Below, piece after piece: positions 7,751 to 15,999 of a DNA stretch of 32,804 bases (its first letter is position 1; every line of letters begins with the position of its first letter). This DNA comes from Ilumatobacteraceae bacterium (GTDB lineage Bacteria > Actinomycetota > Acidimicrobiia > Acidimicrobiales > Ilumatobacteraceae). The position numbers and the translations under genes were made by a program. The stretch lies in assembly GCA_022425725.1 (NCBI GenBank), contig JAKMEY010000037.1, positions 1 through 32,804 on the forward strand, in the 5' to 3' direction. The notes beneath the pieces are model-generated. The model was not told the origin of the DNA and did no database searches. It saw only the letters and a program-made list of their open reading frames with translations.

Positions 7751-9303
7751 ATCAGCCACCGCGCTGGTTCATCAGCGCGACCACCGTTCCCCCTGCTGTC
7801 ATCGCTATCGGGTTCGTCATCGTGCCCGTTGCGATGCTCATCGTTCACGCCATCAGCATCGATGCGATCGGGTCGACGTTTGCCGATTCCCGCACCTGGG
7901 AAGTGCTTGGCTTCACGACCCTCCAAGCAACCCTCTCAACCCTGGCTACCGTCACCCTCGGCATCATTCCAGGGCTCATTCTTGCGAGATCTCACTTCCG
8001 AGGCCGTCAACTCGTATTGAGCATGTTCGCTGCCGTCTTCGTCATGCCGACCGTCGTAATGGCCGCAGGCGTACGAGCACTACTTCCCGGCGACCCTGAC
8101 GGGCTGCTGCCAATCGTGCTCGCCCACACGTTGTTCAACTTGGCGATCATTGTGAGAGGCATTGCTGCCGCACCACTACCAACTGAACTCGAGCGGGCAG
8201 CGACAGTTCTCGGCGCTCGCCCGACTGAACTTTTTCGGACGATCACACTCCCGCTGTTACGTCCCACACTGCTCGGTCTTTCGGCCGTCGTTTTCGCATT
8301 ATGTTTCACCAGTTTTGGCATCATCCGGATACTCGGGTCTGCGACTGCAACAACGATCGAGGTCGAGATATGGCGAGAAACGATCATCGTCGGGCGCGTC
8401 GATCGGGGCGTAGTTCTCGCTCTGATTCAACTCGTCACCCTCGCCCTCGCCCTTGTCGTATGGCTCAATGTGAGACGACAGCAAGCCCCCCATCGGCACG
8501 GACATCGACAGCCCATTTCCCGAAGATCAGCCCTAGTTATCACCGCAAGCTGCGCACTCGCCACCGCCCCATTGCTCGCTCTTATCTACGGGTCGTTCAT
8601 GGTCAACGGCAAGTTGAGTGCCTCAGGATGGTCGAACCTGCTCGACACATCGATTCGGCCCGGATTGCGGCTCGGCATTGACCCAGCTCAGGCAATCGTG
8701 ACGTCGCTCACGACGGCCTCGATCGCAACGGGGTTTGCAGTCGTCCTCGCAGTACTTGTCATCGCCTCAACAGCAGCGTCACCACAACTCGGCCGAGCGA
8801 TTGATCTCAGCGCAATGCTCCCGCTCGGAATTTCAGCAGTCACCCTCGGCCTCGGACTTCTCATCACCTTCGACGTGCCTCCCGTCGACTGGCGGGCATC
8901 GTCACTCATGGTTCCCCTCGGTCACGCACTCATCGCAGCCCCATTTGTCATTCGACCAGCTATTGGAGCGCTGTCGACGCTCAACCGTCAACAAGTAGAC
9001 GCCGCATCAACACTCGGAGCTCACCCGGTGAGAGCTCTTGCTCACTCGGTCATTCCCGTCGTTGCGGTACCGCTTCTGTCGGGCGCAGGCTTTGCCGCAG
9101 CGATCTCTCTCGGCGAATTTGGAGCGACGAGCATGCTGTCGCGAAGCGGTGGTGAAACACTTCCGATTGTGATCGAACGGCTTCTTTCCCGCACTGGAGG
9201 AGATTTCAGGGCGCGCGCCTATGGGCTGTCGATCATCCTCGCATCGGTCACAATGGGAATCGTGGTCGCTCTCGACATGTCATCGAATCGAAGAGAACGA
9301 TGA
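7729..9303 (+). CDS. thiP: Thiamine ABC transporter permease
   Basis: This is a roughly 524-aa inner-membrane permease with two fused binding-protein-dependent transport domains (about 12 hydrophobic segments), the layout of ThiP. The EAA-type coupling loops are visible: ELERAATVLGARPTELFRTITLP in the first half and QQVDAASTLGAHPVRALAHSVIP in the second. EFGATSMLSRSGGETLPIVI near the end is characteristic of ThiP/FbpB permeases. The frame is open from an ATG at 7717, but ATG 7729 gives a shorter N-terminus before the first membrane helix; either start overlaps the end of thiB (22-34 bases). The stop overlaps the thiQ ATG as ATGA. Thiamine specificity rests on operon context. Confidence 0.9.
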   Translation: MDRHHRLNQPPRWFISATTVPPAVIAIGFVIVPVAMLIVHAISIDAIGSTFADSRTWEVLGFTTLQATLSTLATVTLGIIPGLILARSHFRGRQLVLSMFAAVFVMPTVVMAAGVRALLPGDPDGLLPIVLAHTLFNLAIIVRGIAAAPLPTELERAATVLGARPTELFRTITLPLLRPTLLGLSAVVFALCFTSFGIIRILGSATATTIEVEIWRETIIVGRVDRGVVLALIQLVTLALALVVWLNVRRQQAPHRHGHRQPISRRSALVITASCALATAPLLALIYGSFMVNGKLSASGWSNLLDTSIRPGLRLGIDPAQAIVTSLTTASIATGFAVVLAVLVIASTAASPQLGRAIDLSAMLPLGISAVTLGLGLLITFDVPPVDWRASSLMVPLGHALIAAPFVIRPAIGALSTLNRQQVDAASTLGAHPVRALAHSVIPVVAVPLLSGAGFAAAISLGEFGATSMLSRSGGETLPIVIERLLSRTGGDFRARAYGLSIILASVTMGIVVALDMSSNRRER

Positions 9304-10400
9304 GCTCACTTCACGTTGATCGGTTGCGCATTGCCCGTGGAAGCCATCCCGTTATCACCGAGGCCTCGTTTGATGTGCCGCACGGAACCACCACCGTCAT
9401 CGTCGGACCCTCAGGAAGCGGAAAATCTACGCTCCTTTCAGCAATTGCGGGCCTTATCAACGTCGATAGTGGCACCCTGCAACTCGATGACCGGGAGATC
9501 ACCAACGTTCCGACCGCACAACGTAATGTCGGGCTTGTCTTTCAAGACAACCAACTCTTCCCGCATCTCAACGTTGCAGACAACGTTGCGTATGGACTTC
9601 GGCGGAAGGGCGCACGGCGATCTGACTGCGATGTTCGAGTATCGGAAGTACTGCAACTCGTCGGGCTCGAAGGTTTCGGCGGACGTGCCATCGGTGAACT
9701 TTCAGGAGGAGAGGCGAAACGGATCGCTCTCGCCCGATCACTCGCTCCGGCGCCTGAACTCTTGCTGCTCGACGAGCCTCTCACCGGACTCGATGACTCT
9801 CTTCACGACCGCTTGCTTCACGACCTCGCAAAGGTGCTCTCCACCTCTCAAACAACTGCGATATGGGTCACCCACCATCGAAAAGAAGCAGAACGTGCTG
9901 GCACACAGTTGCTTCGAATTCATGACGGTGTCGTTTCACGTGAAATGACAGAGCGCAACCAATGGCATGTTGAGGTCGTTTCCGCGACTGACACCTTTGA
10001 CTTGCGTCGACACGTACTACGAGACGGCACTCGGACAACCGACGTCAATTTTGATGGGGATGAGAGCGCAATTCACTTGGCGGTCTCAAACCCTGCAAGC
10101 GGGGAAATCATTGCGATCTCGAGTTGGTTTCAACGAAATCGTCAACATCAGACCATGAGCGGTTTACAACTTCGAGGGATGGCAAGCCATCCGAACTATC
10201 GCGGGCAAGGTGCAGCACAGGCCCTTCTACGGTCAGGTATCGAGTTGGGTCGCACTCTGTCCGTTGATGAAGTGTGGGCGAGGGCGCGAGATACTGCTCT
10301 CGACTTTTACCTCGCTCACGGCTTTGTCACCTCGGGACCGGGATATATCGATGACAACACCGGTCTCGCCCATCACGACGTCATTCTTTCACTTCGTTAA
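9300..10400 (+). CDS. thiQ: Thiamine ABC transporter ATPase fused to a C-terminal GNAT acetyltransferase domain
   Basis: This 366-aa protein has two domains. Residues 1-215 are a complete ABC ATPase: Walker A GPSGSGKST (36-44), Q-loop VFQDN (80-84), signature LSGGE (134-138), Walker B LLLLDEP (154-160) and H-loop THH (191-193). Residues about 224-366 are a GNAT N-acetyltransferase domain: a VVSATDTFDLRRHVLRDG entry strand and helix, then LRGMASHPNYRGQGAAQALL (291-310) with the acetyl-CoA-binding R-x-x-G-x-A pattern at 301-306, and ALDFYLAHGF near the end. The ATPase should power ThiBP. The GNAT substrate is unknown. ThiQ is normally 215-240 aa with no such domain. The frame is continuous, with no ribosome site before the internal ATG at 9945, so a true fusion is likely. 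Confidence 0.9.
   Translation: MSSLHVDRLRIARGSHPVITEASFDVPHGTTTVIVGPSGSGKSTLLSAIAGLINVDSGTLQLDDREITNVPTAQRNVGLVFQDNQLFPHLNVADNVAYGLRRKGARRSDCDVRVSEVLQLVGLEGFGGRAIGELSGGEAKRIALARSLAPAPELLLLDEPLTGLDDSLHDRLLHDLAKVLSTSQTTAIWVTHHRKEAERAGTQLLRIHDGVVSREMTERNQWHVEVVSATDTFDLRRHVLRDGTRTTDVNFDGDESAIHLAVSNPASGEIIAISSWFQRNRQHQTMSGLQLRGMASHPNYRGQGAAQALLRSGIELGRTLSVDEVWARARDTALDFYLAHGFVTSGPGYIDDNTGLAHHDVILSLR
9932..9947. promoter_or_regulatory. parS-like palindrome (candidate ParB-binding site) inside thiQ
   Basis: The 14 bases GTTTCACGTGAAAT (9933-9946) differ by one base from the actinobacterial parS consensus GTTTCACGTGAAAC, and the core TTTCACGTGAAA is a perfect 12-base palindrome. ParB proteins bind such sites, often inside genes, to load SMC and segregate origins. 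The site sits exactly at the junction between ATPase and GNAT domains. No parA/parB, dnaA or other origin-linked gene is visible, so origin proximity cannot be tested here, and a chance match is possible. Confidence 0.4.
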
Positions 10401-10446
10401 GAACCTCGTCATTCCCCGAGGTGCCACCTGCACACCTCTCTCAGGA

Positions 10447-10731
10447 ATGTCAACATTTGGTCGCGGTGACCCACCCATTCAGTGTGATGTCAGTAGCGGG
10501 GCCGCAAACCTCCGCAGACAGGTTCACTTTTTTGAGGGACTTCACCTCCGGAAACTCCTTCACGACTGCGACAACGATGTGTGGTCGATGCCTGCCGCAG
10601 ACGTATGGCGGGAGCACCTTCTCAACAACATTCGTTTAGTCGAGACACACTGTGATGCCCTTCGACGTGCTGCCCACTTGCTTGACTTGCAGGCGTTCAG
10701 CGGAGTCGCTACCGGCTCACAGGCGTGGTAA
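10447..10731 (+). CDS. Small WXG100-like helical-hairpin protein (94 aa), function unknown
   Basis: No confident family name can be given. The size (94 aa) and pattern fit the ESX/WXG100 superfamily: an opening IQCDVSSGAANLRRQV, a first predicted helix (about residues 18-40), a turn DNDVWSMPAADVW where W46-S47-M48 occupies the WxG position, and a second helix rich in hydrophobic heptads ending ALRRAAHLLDLQ. The glycine of WxG is replaced by methionine. WXG100 proteins are usually type VII secretion substrates or partners; no secretion machinery is in the window. Start: ATG at 10447, 46 bases after thiQ; an upstream in-frame ATG at 10351 would overlap thiQ by 50 bases. The next gene's GTG overlaps this stop by 7 bases, implying a coupled pair. 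Confidence 0.6.
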   Translation: MSTFGRGDPPIQCDVSSGAANLRRQVHFFEGLHLRKLLHDCDNDVWSMPAADVWREHLLNNIRLVETHCDALRRAAHLLDLQAFSGVATGSQAW

Positions 10732-12410
10732 TCGCCAACATCACCGGGTGGGCAGACCCGGCACAACTGTCGTCAATACGTTCTCGTTTGGCCGCCATGC
10801 TTGTCAGTCTCAACACGTCACACACCTACCTCAATGAGTCGTCACAGGCTGTCGTGAGAGCGCTACATCGAACAATCTCAGATGAGCTCATTGCCGGCCT
10901 CGACCGGGTCTTGCAGTTCGATGGCTGGCATCGTTGGGAGACAACGCCACTCGCTCACACAACGATGTCGGCACGCCCCACATTCACCTTCACTACCGAC
11001 ACCGGTGAACTCAAACAGCTGCTCACACGAATTGCTCAAGGCGGAATTGGTGACCCCGTGATCGGCGCTCTTGCCGCTCACCTTTCAACCCATCGAATTG
11101 ATCTCGGTCTCTCACGAGACAACCTCGTTCACCCTGGCTCCCAATGGGCACATATCATGCAGTTCTCGACGACCACGGCAACGGCTGTATCGAGTTACCT
11201 TGTTGCGACGCTCATCAACAACGACCGCAGCGACTCCCTTGCTCGATCACTTGCGCATACCGCTCTGGTCGATTTCGATCACGCTCACAACCTTGCATCG
11301 ATTGCACCTCACCTCAATGATCACGCGTTAGAGAGTGTGATGACGGCGCTCACGGCGCCCATCGAGCACGACCACACCCCTGGTGTTGACCCCGTGGCTG
11401 AACGCATCTCGTTACACGCCGTACTCGAGCAATGCACCGACCGACCAAAGGTTGCCCGGGTCATCATCGACGACACCGACCGACTCTCACGACTCGTCAC
11501 CAACCCTCAACTCAGCCCAGATGCCATCGAATCACTTGGACGCTCGGCCATCACGCTCACGGGTACAGCCCCGCTCTTGCAACGACTCGTCACCATTCAT
11601 GCCGAGCATGGCCAGCTCACAACGGGAGGAATCCGGGTCGCGACCTCAGCGTTCATCGACGACCTCGATTCTCTCGCACGCACGATTGACCTTCCAATGG
11701 TCCGAGGCCAAGGACCCTTTGGAGCAATTGATATCGGAAGCCGAGACCAGGTTGAGGCATTGCTTGCCGACATCATCAACGATCGGCCCTCACAAGCTGC
11801 CCTTGGAGTTGCCCTTAACGCGCTTCGACATACCCGAATCGAGACTGCGATCGACGAGATCACACGCCAACCGCATCTCGACTTCACGAGCATTCTCGCC
11901 GGTCAACTCGCTGATGTAGGCGATCTCAGTAACACGATCGATCGATCAGCACATTCGGCTTATGAGTCAGAGCTCATGCGTCGATCAGAGGTCTTTGGGA
12001 ACATCAACCTCGGAGTATCGATCGCCGGCATTGCCGCAACCGTTGCAGCTCCAGTAATCGGTAGCGCAGCGTCGATCACCATCTCAGGAAGCCGTCAACT
12101 TGCGTATCTCGTCGAAACCGTCACCGCTGACAACACGCCGCCCGAGCGCATCACGGAACTTGTCAATATGACGACCATGATGTCGGTGCTTGGGTATCTG
12201 GCAAACATGCCCACCGTGCACCAGGAACTTCACTTGGCCACTGTTGAACCAGAACTGTGGAACGAAATCTCTCATCACGTTGCAACATTCAGTGCTGCGA
12301 CAACCACCGTCGAGAAAGCACGTTCATTTGGTGATGTGATGCAACTGTCGGGGCAATCGGTTGAGCTCACGTCGCTCATCAACCGCCTCAATGTCTTGAT
12401 CGACGGATAA
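10725..12410 (+). CDS. 561-aa protein of unknown function, coupled to the WXG100-like gene
   Basis: I do not recognise a family. The protein is mostly predicted alpha-helical. The N-terminal part (about 1-70) has helices with heptad-like spacing, and long helical repeats run to about residue 420. A small-residue hydrophobic stretch at about 428-456 (starting NLGVSIAGIAATVAAPVIG) could be a membrane-inserting hairpin, and the rest is a further helical C-terminus of about 100 residues. There is no signal peptide and no catalytic motif that I can see. The GTG at 10725 overlaps the preceding stop, so translation is likely coupled. A large helical protein behind a WXG100-like protein resembles type VII effector/partner gene pairs, but that is inference. 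The gene ends 13 bases from a convergent neighbour. Confidence 0.7.
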   Translation: MVIANITGWADPAQLSSIRSRLAAMLVSLNTSHTYLNESSQAVVRALHRTISDELIAGLDRVLQFDGWHRWETTPLAHTTMSARPTFTFTTDTGELKQLLTRIAQGGIGDPVIGALAAHLSTHRIDLGLSRDNLVHPGSQWAHIMQFSTTTATAVSSYLVATLINNDRSDSLARSLAHTALVDFDHAHNLASIAPHLNDHALESVMTALTAPIEHDHTPGVDPVAERISLHAVLEQCTDRPKVARVIIDDTDRLSRLVTNPQLSPDAIESLGRSAITLTGTAPLLQRLVTIHAEHGQLTTGGIRVATSAFIDDLDSLARTIDLPMVRGQGPFGAIDIGSRDQVEALLADIINDRPSQAALGVALNALRHTRIETAIDEITRQPHLDFTSILAGQLADVGDLSNTIDRSAHSAYESELMRRSEVFGNINLGVSIAGIAATVAAPVIGSAASITISGSRQLAYLVETVTADNTPPERITELVNMTTMMSVLGYLANMPTVHQELHLATVEPELWNEISHHVATFSAATTTVEKARSFGDVMQLSGQSVELTSLINRLNVLIDG

Positions 12411-12423
12411 GAGCAGCCCCACG

Positions 12424-13068
12424 TCAGGTCAGACCGCTCGGAGGGACCCCGTCGACTTCGACACGACCCAAGAACCATCCGAGTCGTTCATGGGGCGGAA
12501 TCTGAAGAATGTCGGCGTGCAAAGGTGTCATCCCGATCGGACGACGTGCTCTCCACAACATCTCGAGCAACCGAAGATCACTCCGCAGGTAATGACGATC
12601 GAGGTCGTGTAAGTCATGGCCACAACCGAGATCAACCCAGTGCACTTCAACCTCTCGCCATCTGAGCAACGGCAACACTGACCTCGGGACAACTGCGCCA
12701 CCGAGCAGGGTTGCCGAGCCCTCCCATGTTGAAGGGTCGGCGAGTCGTGAAGACAGTTCTGCGTCTAAACGCTCACATGATGACCGAACGTCGTCAATAA
12801 GGTCGGTCCAGATCCGGTTTGAGCCTGCCTCAATCGCAGAGTTCCGATCCTCAACGCTGTCGTATTGAGGGAGATCGCGCAACAGATTGACGTAACTGTC
12901 GGCATTATGTGAAAGGTGGGTCAAGACGTGACCAATCGACCACTCTGGCAATCTGCTCGGACGCTCGCTCGCGAGCGGCGGCTGTTCTTTAAGCCAGTCA
13001 ACAAAGCGGCGTTGCGAGATTCGACAGCCCTCGACCTCTCTTGCGACCTGTCGAACGTCAACCGCCAT
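12424..13068 (-). CDS. Maleylpyruvate isomerase-family mycothiol-dependent protein
   Basis: This 214-aa protein has the N-terminal MDMPI/DinB four-helix domain: LPEWSIGHVLTHLSHNADSY (about 41-60) matches the family's LPxWxxGHVLTHLxxNAD signature, and REVEVHWVDLGCGH (about 137-150) supplies the later metal-site histidines. It is closer to true mycothiol-dependent maleylpyruvate isomerase than the protein at 3349-4110. That enzyme converts maleylpyruvate to fumarylpyruvate in gentisate breakdown. No gentisate-pathway genes are nearby, so the substrate is open. It is transcribed alone, convergent with the 561-aa gene and 26 bases upstream of the end of btuD-like coding on the same strand. Confidence 0.8.
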   Translation of the reverse strand: MAVDVRQVAREVEGCRISQRRFVDWLKEQPPLASERPSRLPEWSIGHVLTHLSHNADSYVNLLRDLPQYDSVEDRNSAIEAGSNRIWTDLIDDVRSSCERLDAELSSRLADPSTWEGSATLLGGAVVPRSVLPLLRWREVEVHWVDLGCGHDLHDLDRHYLRSDLRLLEMLWRARRPIGMTPLHADILQIPPHERLGWFLGRVEVDGVPPSGLT

Positions 13069-13094
13069 ACGACAAGTCTGCCCGACCGGGGTAG

Positions 13095-13874
13095 TCAGAG
13101 TTGTTCTCGCCGGGGAACAACGACAACAGTGCCGTCATCCTCTCGGTGGACGGTCACGCGAACGCCGTAGAACTCGGCAAGCGTTTCCGCTGACAGCACA
13201 TCTTCAACCGAGCCGTCGGCGACAACTGTGCCTTCATGGAGTAGCGCCAGGCGATCGCTGTACATCCCTGCGAGGGTGAGGTCATGCATTGCTGAAATCA
13301 CCGTGAGGCCGTGTTCACGGCGCAGTCGCTCAACAAGTTCGAATGCTTGCTGCTGATGCCCGATATCGAGCGCGCTCGTCGGTTCGTCAAGCAACAGGAT
13401 CGGAGCCTCGGTTGCAAGGGCACGAGCGATGACAAGCCGCTGCCGCTCTCCCCCGCTCAGCACTCCCAAATGACGAGCAGCAATATCGTCGAGGCCGAGT
13501 CGGCCGATCACATCATCGACCATTGCCCGATCACTCTTTGTTGGATGCCCGAAATATCCGATGTGGGGTGTGCGACCCAGCATCACGTACTCTCGGCCGG
13601 TCATTTCGTCGGGCAAAATTGGTTCTTGCGGTACGTACGCCACGAGGGAGGCCCGGCGAGAACGACTACGCAACGACAGCGACGACCCGTCGACGACAAT
13701 GTCACCGGAGTACTTCACCAGTCCTGCCACGGCACGAAGCAGCGAGCTTTTGCCCGCACCGTTTGGCCCGATGAGACCGACCCAACTTCCCGAAGCGACA
13801 GCCATCGAGAAGTCATGGATCACCGTACGACGGCCGTATTTCACCGCCACGTGACGAAACTCAACCGAACTCAC
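13095..13874 (-). CDS. btuD: Cobalamin/iron-siderophore-type ABC transporter ATP-binding protein
   Basis: This 259-aa ABC ATPase of the FecE/BtuD group has Walker A GPNGAGKSS (36-44), Q-loop VPQEP (81-85), signature LSGGE (139-143), Walker B ILLLDEP (159-165) and an H-loop in ISAMHDLTLA. The start GTG (13872-13874) overlaps the stop of the permease gene as GTGA. It energises import through the adjacent FecCD-type permease. The cobalamin riboswitch ahead of the operon and the divergent cobO point to corrinoid rather than siderophore uptake; the protein sequence itself does not distinguish these. Confidence 0.88.
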   Translation of the reverse strand: MSSVEFRHVAVKYGRRTVIHDFSMAVASGSWVGLIGPNGAGKSSLLRAVAGLVKYSGDIVVDGSSLSLRSRSRRASLVAYVPQEPILPDEMTGREYVMLGRTPHIGYFGHPTKSDRAMVDDVIGRLGLDDIAARHLGVLSGGERQRLVIARALATEAPILLLDEPTSALDIGHQQQAFELVERLRREHGLTVISAMHDLTLAGMYSDRLALLHEGTVVADGSVEDVLSAETLAEFYGVRVTVHREDDGTVVVVPRREQL

Positions 13875-14929
13875 CGACTGACCTGCCTCGTACGCAGCAG
13901 GATGATGAAGAACGGTGCCCCAATGAATGCAGTGACGACTCCGATCGGCACCTCGGCGGGTGACGAGAGTGTTCGGCCAGGGATGTCCGCCAAGATGAGA
14001 AATGCTCCCCCGACGGTGACGGCAAGCGGAATCACAACTCGGTACGTCGAACCCGCCATCAGCCGCACCATATGAGGCACCACAAGCCCGACAAAACCGA
14101 TGAGGCCACTCACCGCCACAACGGCAGCGGTTCCAAGTGTTGCGGCGACAACAACGGTTAAGCGGACCCTCGCAACCGGGATACCGAGCGCGGCTGCCTC
14201 CTCATCACCGACCCTCAGCACATCGAGGTGACGCCGGTGAAACAACAGCACGGTCGTCGACAGCGCAACATATGGAAGCACGAGTACGACATCGCCCCAC
14301 GACGCAGTGGCGAGCCGGCCGAGAATCCAGTTGTAGACCTCGCGCACAACATCTGAGTTGCGTTGCAAGATGAACGTCTGAATTGCAGTTGTCAACGACA
14401 CCATCGCAACACCAGCGAGCACCAATGTGCTGGAGGTACGCATTCCGCCAAACGAGGCGCCAACGAGATAGGTGAGGGCAACGGTGCCAAGAGCAAACAC
14501 AAATGCCACAAGTGGCACCGGGTCGACCGGCCACTCAAGACGATCGCTCCCGACGGTCGTAATGACAAGTGTTGCGCCGAGCCCGCCGCCTGCTGCCGCT
14601 CCCAGCAGGTAGGGGTCAACGAGAGGATTACGGAATACCCCCTGGTAGCTCGCACCGCCAAGCGAAAGGGTGGCGCCGACAATTCCTGCCAACACAACCC
14701 GAGGCATGCGAATATCCCAAATGATCGACCACTCACGTTCGGTGACTCCACTCGAGATTCCTAACCCCGATTCTCCGAACCCGGGTATGCGCTCAAGAAG
14801 TGCGAGTGGGACCCTCCACCATTCGGGGCCAGCCGGACCTGTCATCGTTCCGGTGCAGGCAATGACGACGAGAACGAGCACCGATAACGACACCTTCGCG
14901 GTGATCGACAATCGATGCTCTCTTCGCAC
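13871..14929 (-). CDS. btuC: Cobalamin-type ABC transporter permease (FecCD family)
   Basis: This 352-aa membrane permease of the BtuC/FecCD family has about ten hydrophobic segments. Typical family segments are visible: IRMPRVVLAGIVGATLSLGG, then YQGVFRNPLVDPYLLGAAAG (the NPLADPxxLG motif) and GLIGFVGLVVPHMVR near the end, which is part of the ATPase-coupling region. The start is GTG at 14927-14929, five bases after the end of the binding-protein gene, and the stop overlaps btuD. Substrate assignment to cobalamin comes from the riboswitch and neighbours. Confidence 0.9.
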   Translation of the reverse strand: MRREHRLSITAKVSLSVLVLVVIACTGTMTGPAGPEWWRVPLALLERIPGFGESGLGISSGVTEREWSIIWDIRMPRVVLAGIVGATLSLGGASYQGVFRNPLVDPYLLGAAAGGGLGATLVITTVGSDRLEWPVDPVPLVAFVFALGTVALTYLVGASFGGMRTSSTLVLAGVAMVSLTTAIQTFILQRNSDVVREVYNWILGRLATASWGDVVLVLPYVALSTTVLLFHRRHLDVLRVGDEEAAALGIPVARVRLTVVVAATLGTAAVVAVSGLIGFVGLVVPHMVRLMAGSTYRVVIPLAVTVGGAFLILADIPGRTLSSPAEVPIGVVTAFIGAPFFIILLRTRQVSR

Positions 14930-14934
14930 TATTA

Positions 14935-15975
14935 CTACTCGCCTGCGCTCGCTACTGCCTCTACCGCGTCGACGACGGCAGACATGTGCTCAACGATGCG
15001 GGGACCCCATCGCGAAGCAATGTCATCATTCAGAGGAACAACATGGCCGGCAGCGACAGCCGACAACGCATCCCAACCCGGGCGAGCAGCGACTGATTCT
15101 GGGGTTTCCCCGCAATAGATCGTGCAGGCCAAGAAAATGATGTCTGGGTCTTTGTCCAGAATGAACTCAGCAGACAACTGCGGATAACTATATGACTCTT
15201 CCTCGACAAGGTCAGCAATGTTGCGGAGACCCAGCGATGTATACGTCGACCCAATGAAGGTCTCACTTGTCACCGAGTAATAGGTGCTATCGAGCTCGTG
15301 GTAGAAGGTCAACGGCGTTTCAAGATCAGGCAACGTCGCAATGCGCTCGAGCAACGCATCAAGATCAGCGGTGAGCTCGTCAACAAGCGCTCCCGCTTCG
15401 TCAGCGTGACCAGTTGCCGCACCAAGTTCAAGAATCTGCTCAAACGTGTCATCGACGGTCTCCGCTGCCGGCCCCTCCCAGTGCGAGATTCCTGCACGGT
15501 CAAGGGCATCAAGAAGATCGGCGTTTGTTCCGTCGGTCACGATGAGGTCGGGGCCAAGACCAATAATTGCCTCGACATTCGGGTCATAGCCGCTCACTCC
15601 GGGCATCTTGTCTGCAGTCTCCGCAGGGAAATTTGAAAAGTCGTCGACTGCGAGCACTTGGTCTCCGGCGCCAACCGCATACAGCATCTCTGTTGCGGTG
15701 GGAGACAGCGAGATGATCGCCGACGGGTACACCATCTCATCTTCCTCACTTGGGTCGTCAGCCACTTCGGCGTCAGATTCCTCAGCGACTTCGCCATCAG
15801 CAGCAGGCGCAGTCGTTTCGGGTGCTGACTCGGTTGTTTCAGTCGACGTCTCGGCAACGGTGGTCTCCACCGCTTCAGAGCTCGCATCGTCACTGGCATC
15901 ATCAGCTGATGTGCCGCAGGCCGCCACGGCCAGGACGAATGGCAGTAACACCGCCAGTCGGGTGATTCGTTTCAT
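14935..15975 (-). CDS. btuF: Cobalamin-type ABC transporter substrate-binding lipoprotein
   Basis: This 346-aa lipoprotein has a signal sequence with lipobox VAAC (lipid-modified C20), then a low-complexity spacer (about 21-80) rich in Asp, Glu, Ser, Thr and Ala that probably lifts the binding domain off the membrane. The periplasmic-binding domain starts at YPSAIISLSPTATEMLYAVG, the classic BtuF/FecB-type opening, and NVEAIIGLGPDLIVTDG follows. Start ATG is at 15973-15975 with AGGAG eight bases upstream. It is the first gene after the cobalamin riboswitch. Together with the BtuC- and BtuD-like proteins it forms a complete importer. A strongly acidic spacer is common in actinobacterial lipoproteins. 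Confidence 0.9.
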   Translation of the reverse strand: MKRITRLAVLLPFVLAVAACGTSADDASDDASSEAVETTVAETSTETTESAPETTAPAADGEVAEESDAEVADDPSEEDEMVYPSAIISLSPTATEMLYAVGAGDQVLAVDDFSNFPAETADKMPGVSGYDPNVEAIIGLGPDLIVTDGTNADLLDALDRAGISHWEGPAAETVDDTFEQILELGAATGHADEAGALVDELTADLDALLERIATLPDLETPLTFYHELDSTYYSVTSETFIGSTYTSLGLRNIADLVEEESYSYPQLSAEFILDKDPDIIFLACTIYCGETPESVAARPGWDALSAVAAGHVVPLNDDIASRWGPRIVEHMSAVVDAVEAVASAGE

Positions 15976-15981
15976 AATTGA

Positions 15982-15996
15982 CTCCTGAGAACGGAG
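15982..15996 (-). promoter_or_regulatory. Possible Shine-Dalgarno-masking hairpin at btuF
   Basis: On the transcribed minus strand the sequence CTCC-GTTCTCA-GGAG places the btuF ribosome site (AGGAG, eight bases before the ATG) as one arm of a short 4-bp hairpin. It could be the expression platform of the upstream cobalamin riboswitch, switching translation. The stem is short, so this is tentative. Confidence 0.3.
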
Positions 15997-15999
15997 CGC

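Noticed and set aside
10351-10446. Longer start (ATG 10351) for the WXG100-like gene
   Set aside because: It would overlap thiQ by 50 bases and add a segment that is the out-of-frame reading of the GNAT end, unlike a WXG100 N-terminus.
13311-14075. A 254-aa plus-strand open frame opposite btuD/btuC
   Set aside because: It is antisense to two strongly supported ABC transporter genes, has no recognisable motif and has a biased low-complexity composition; it is a shadow of GC-rich coding.
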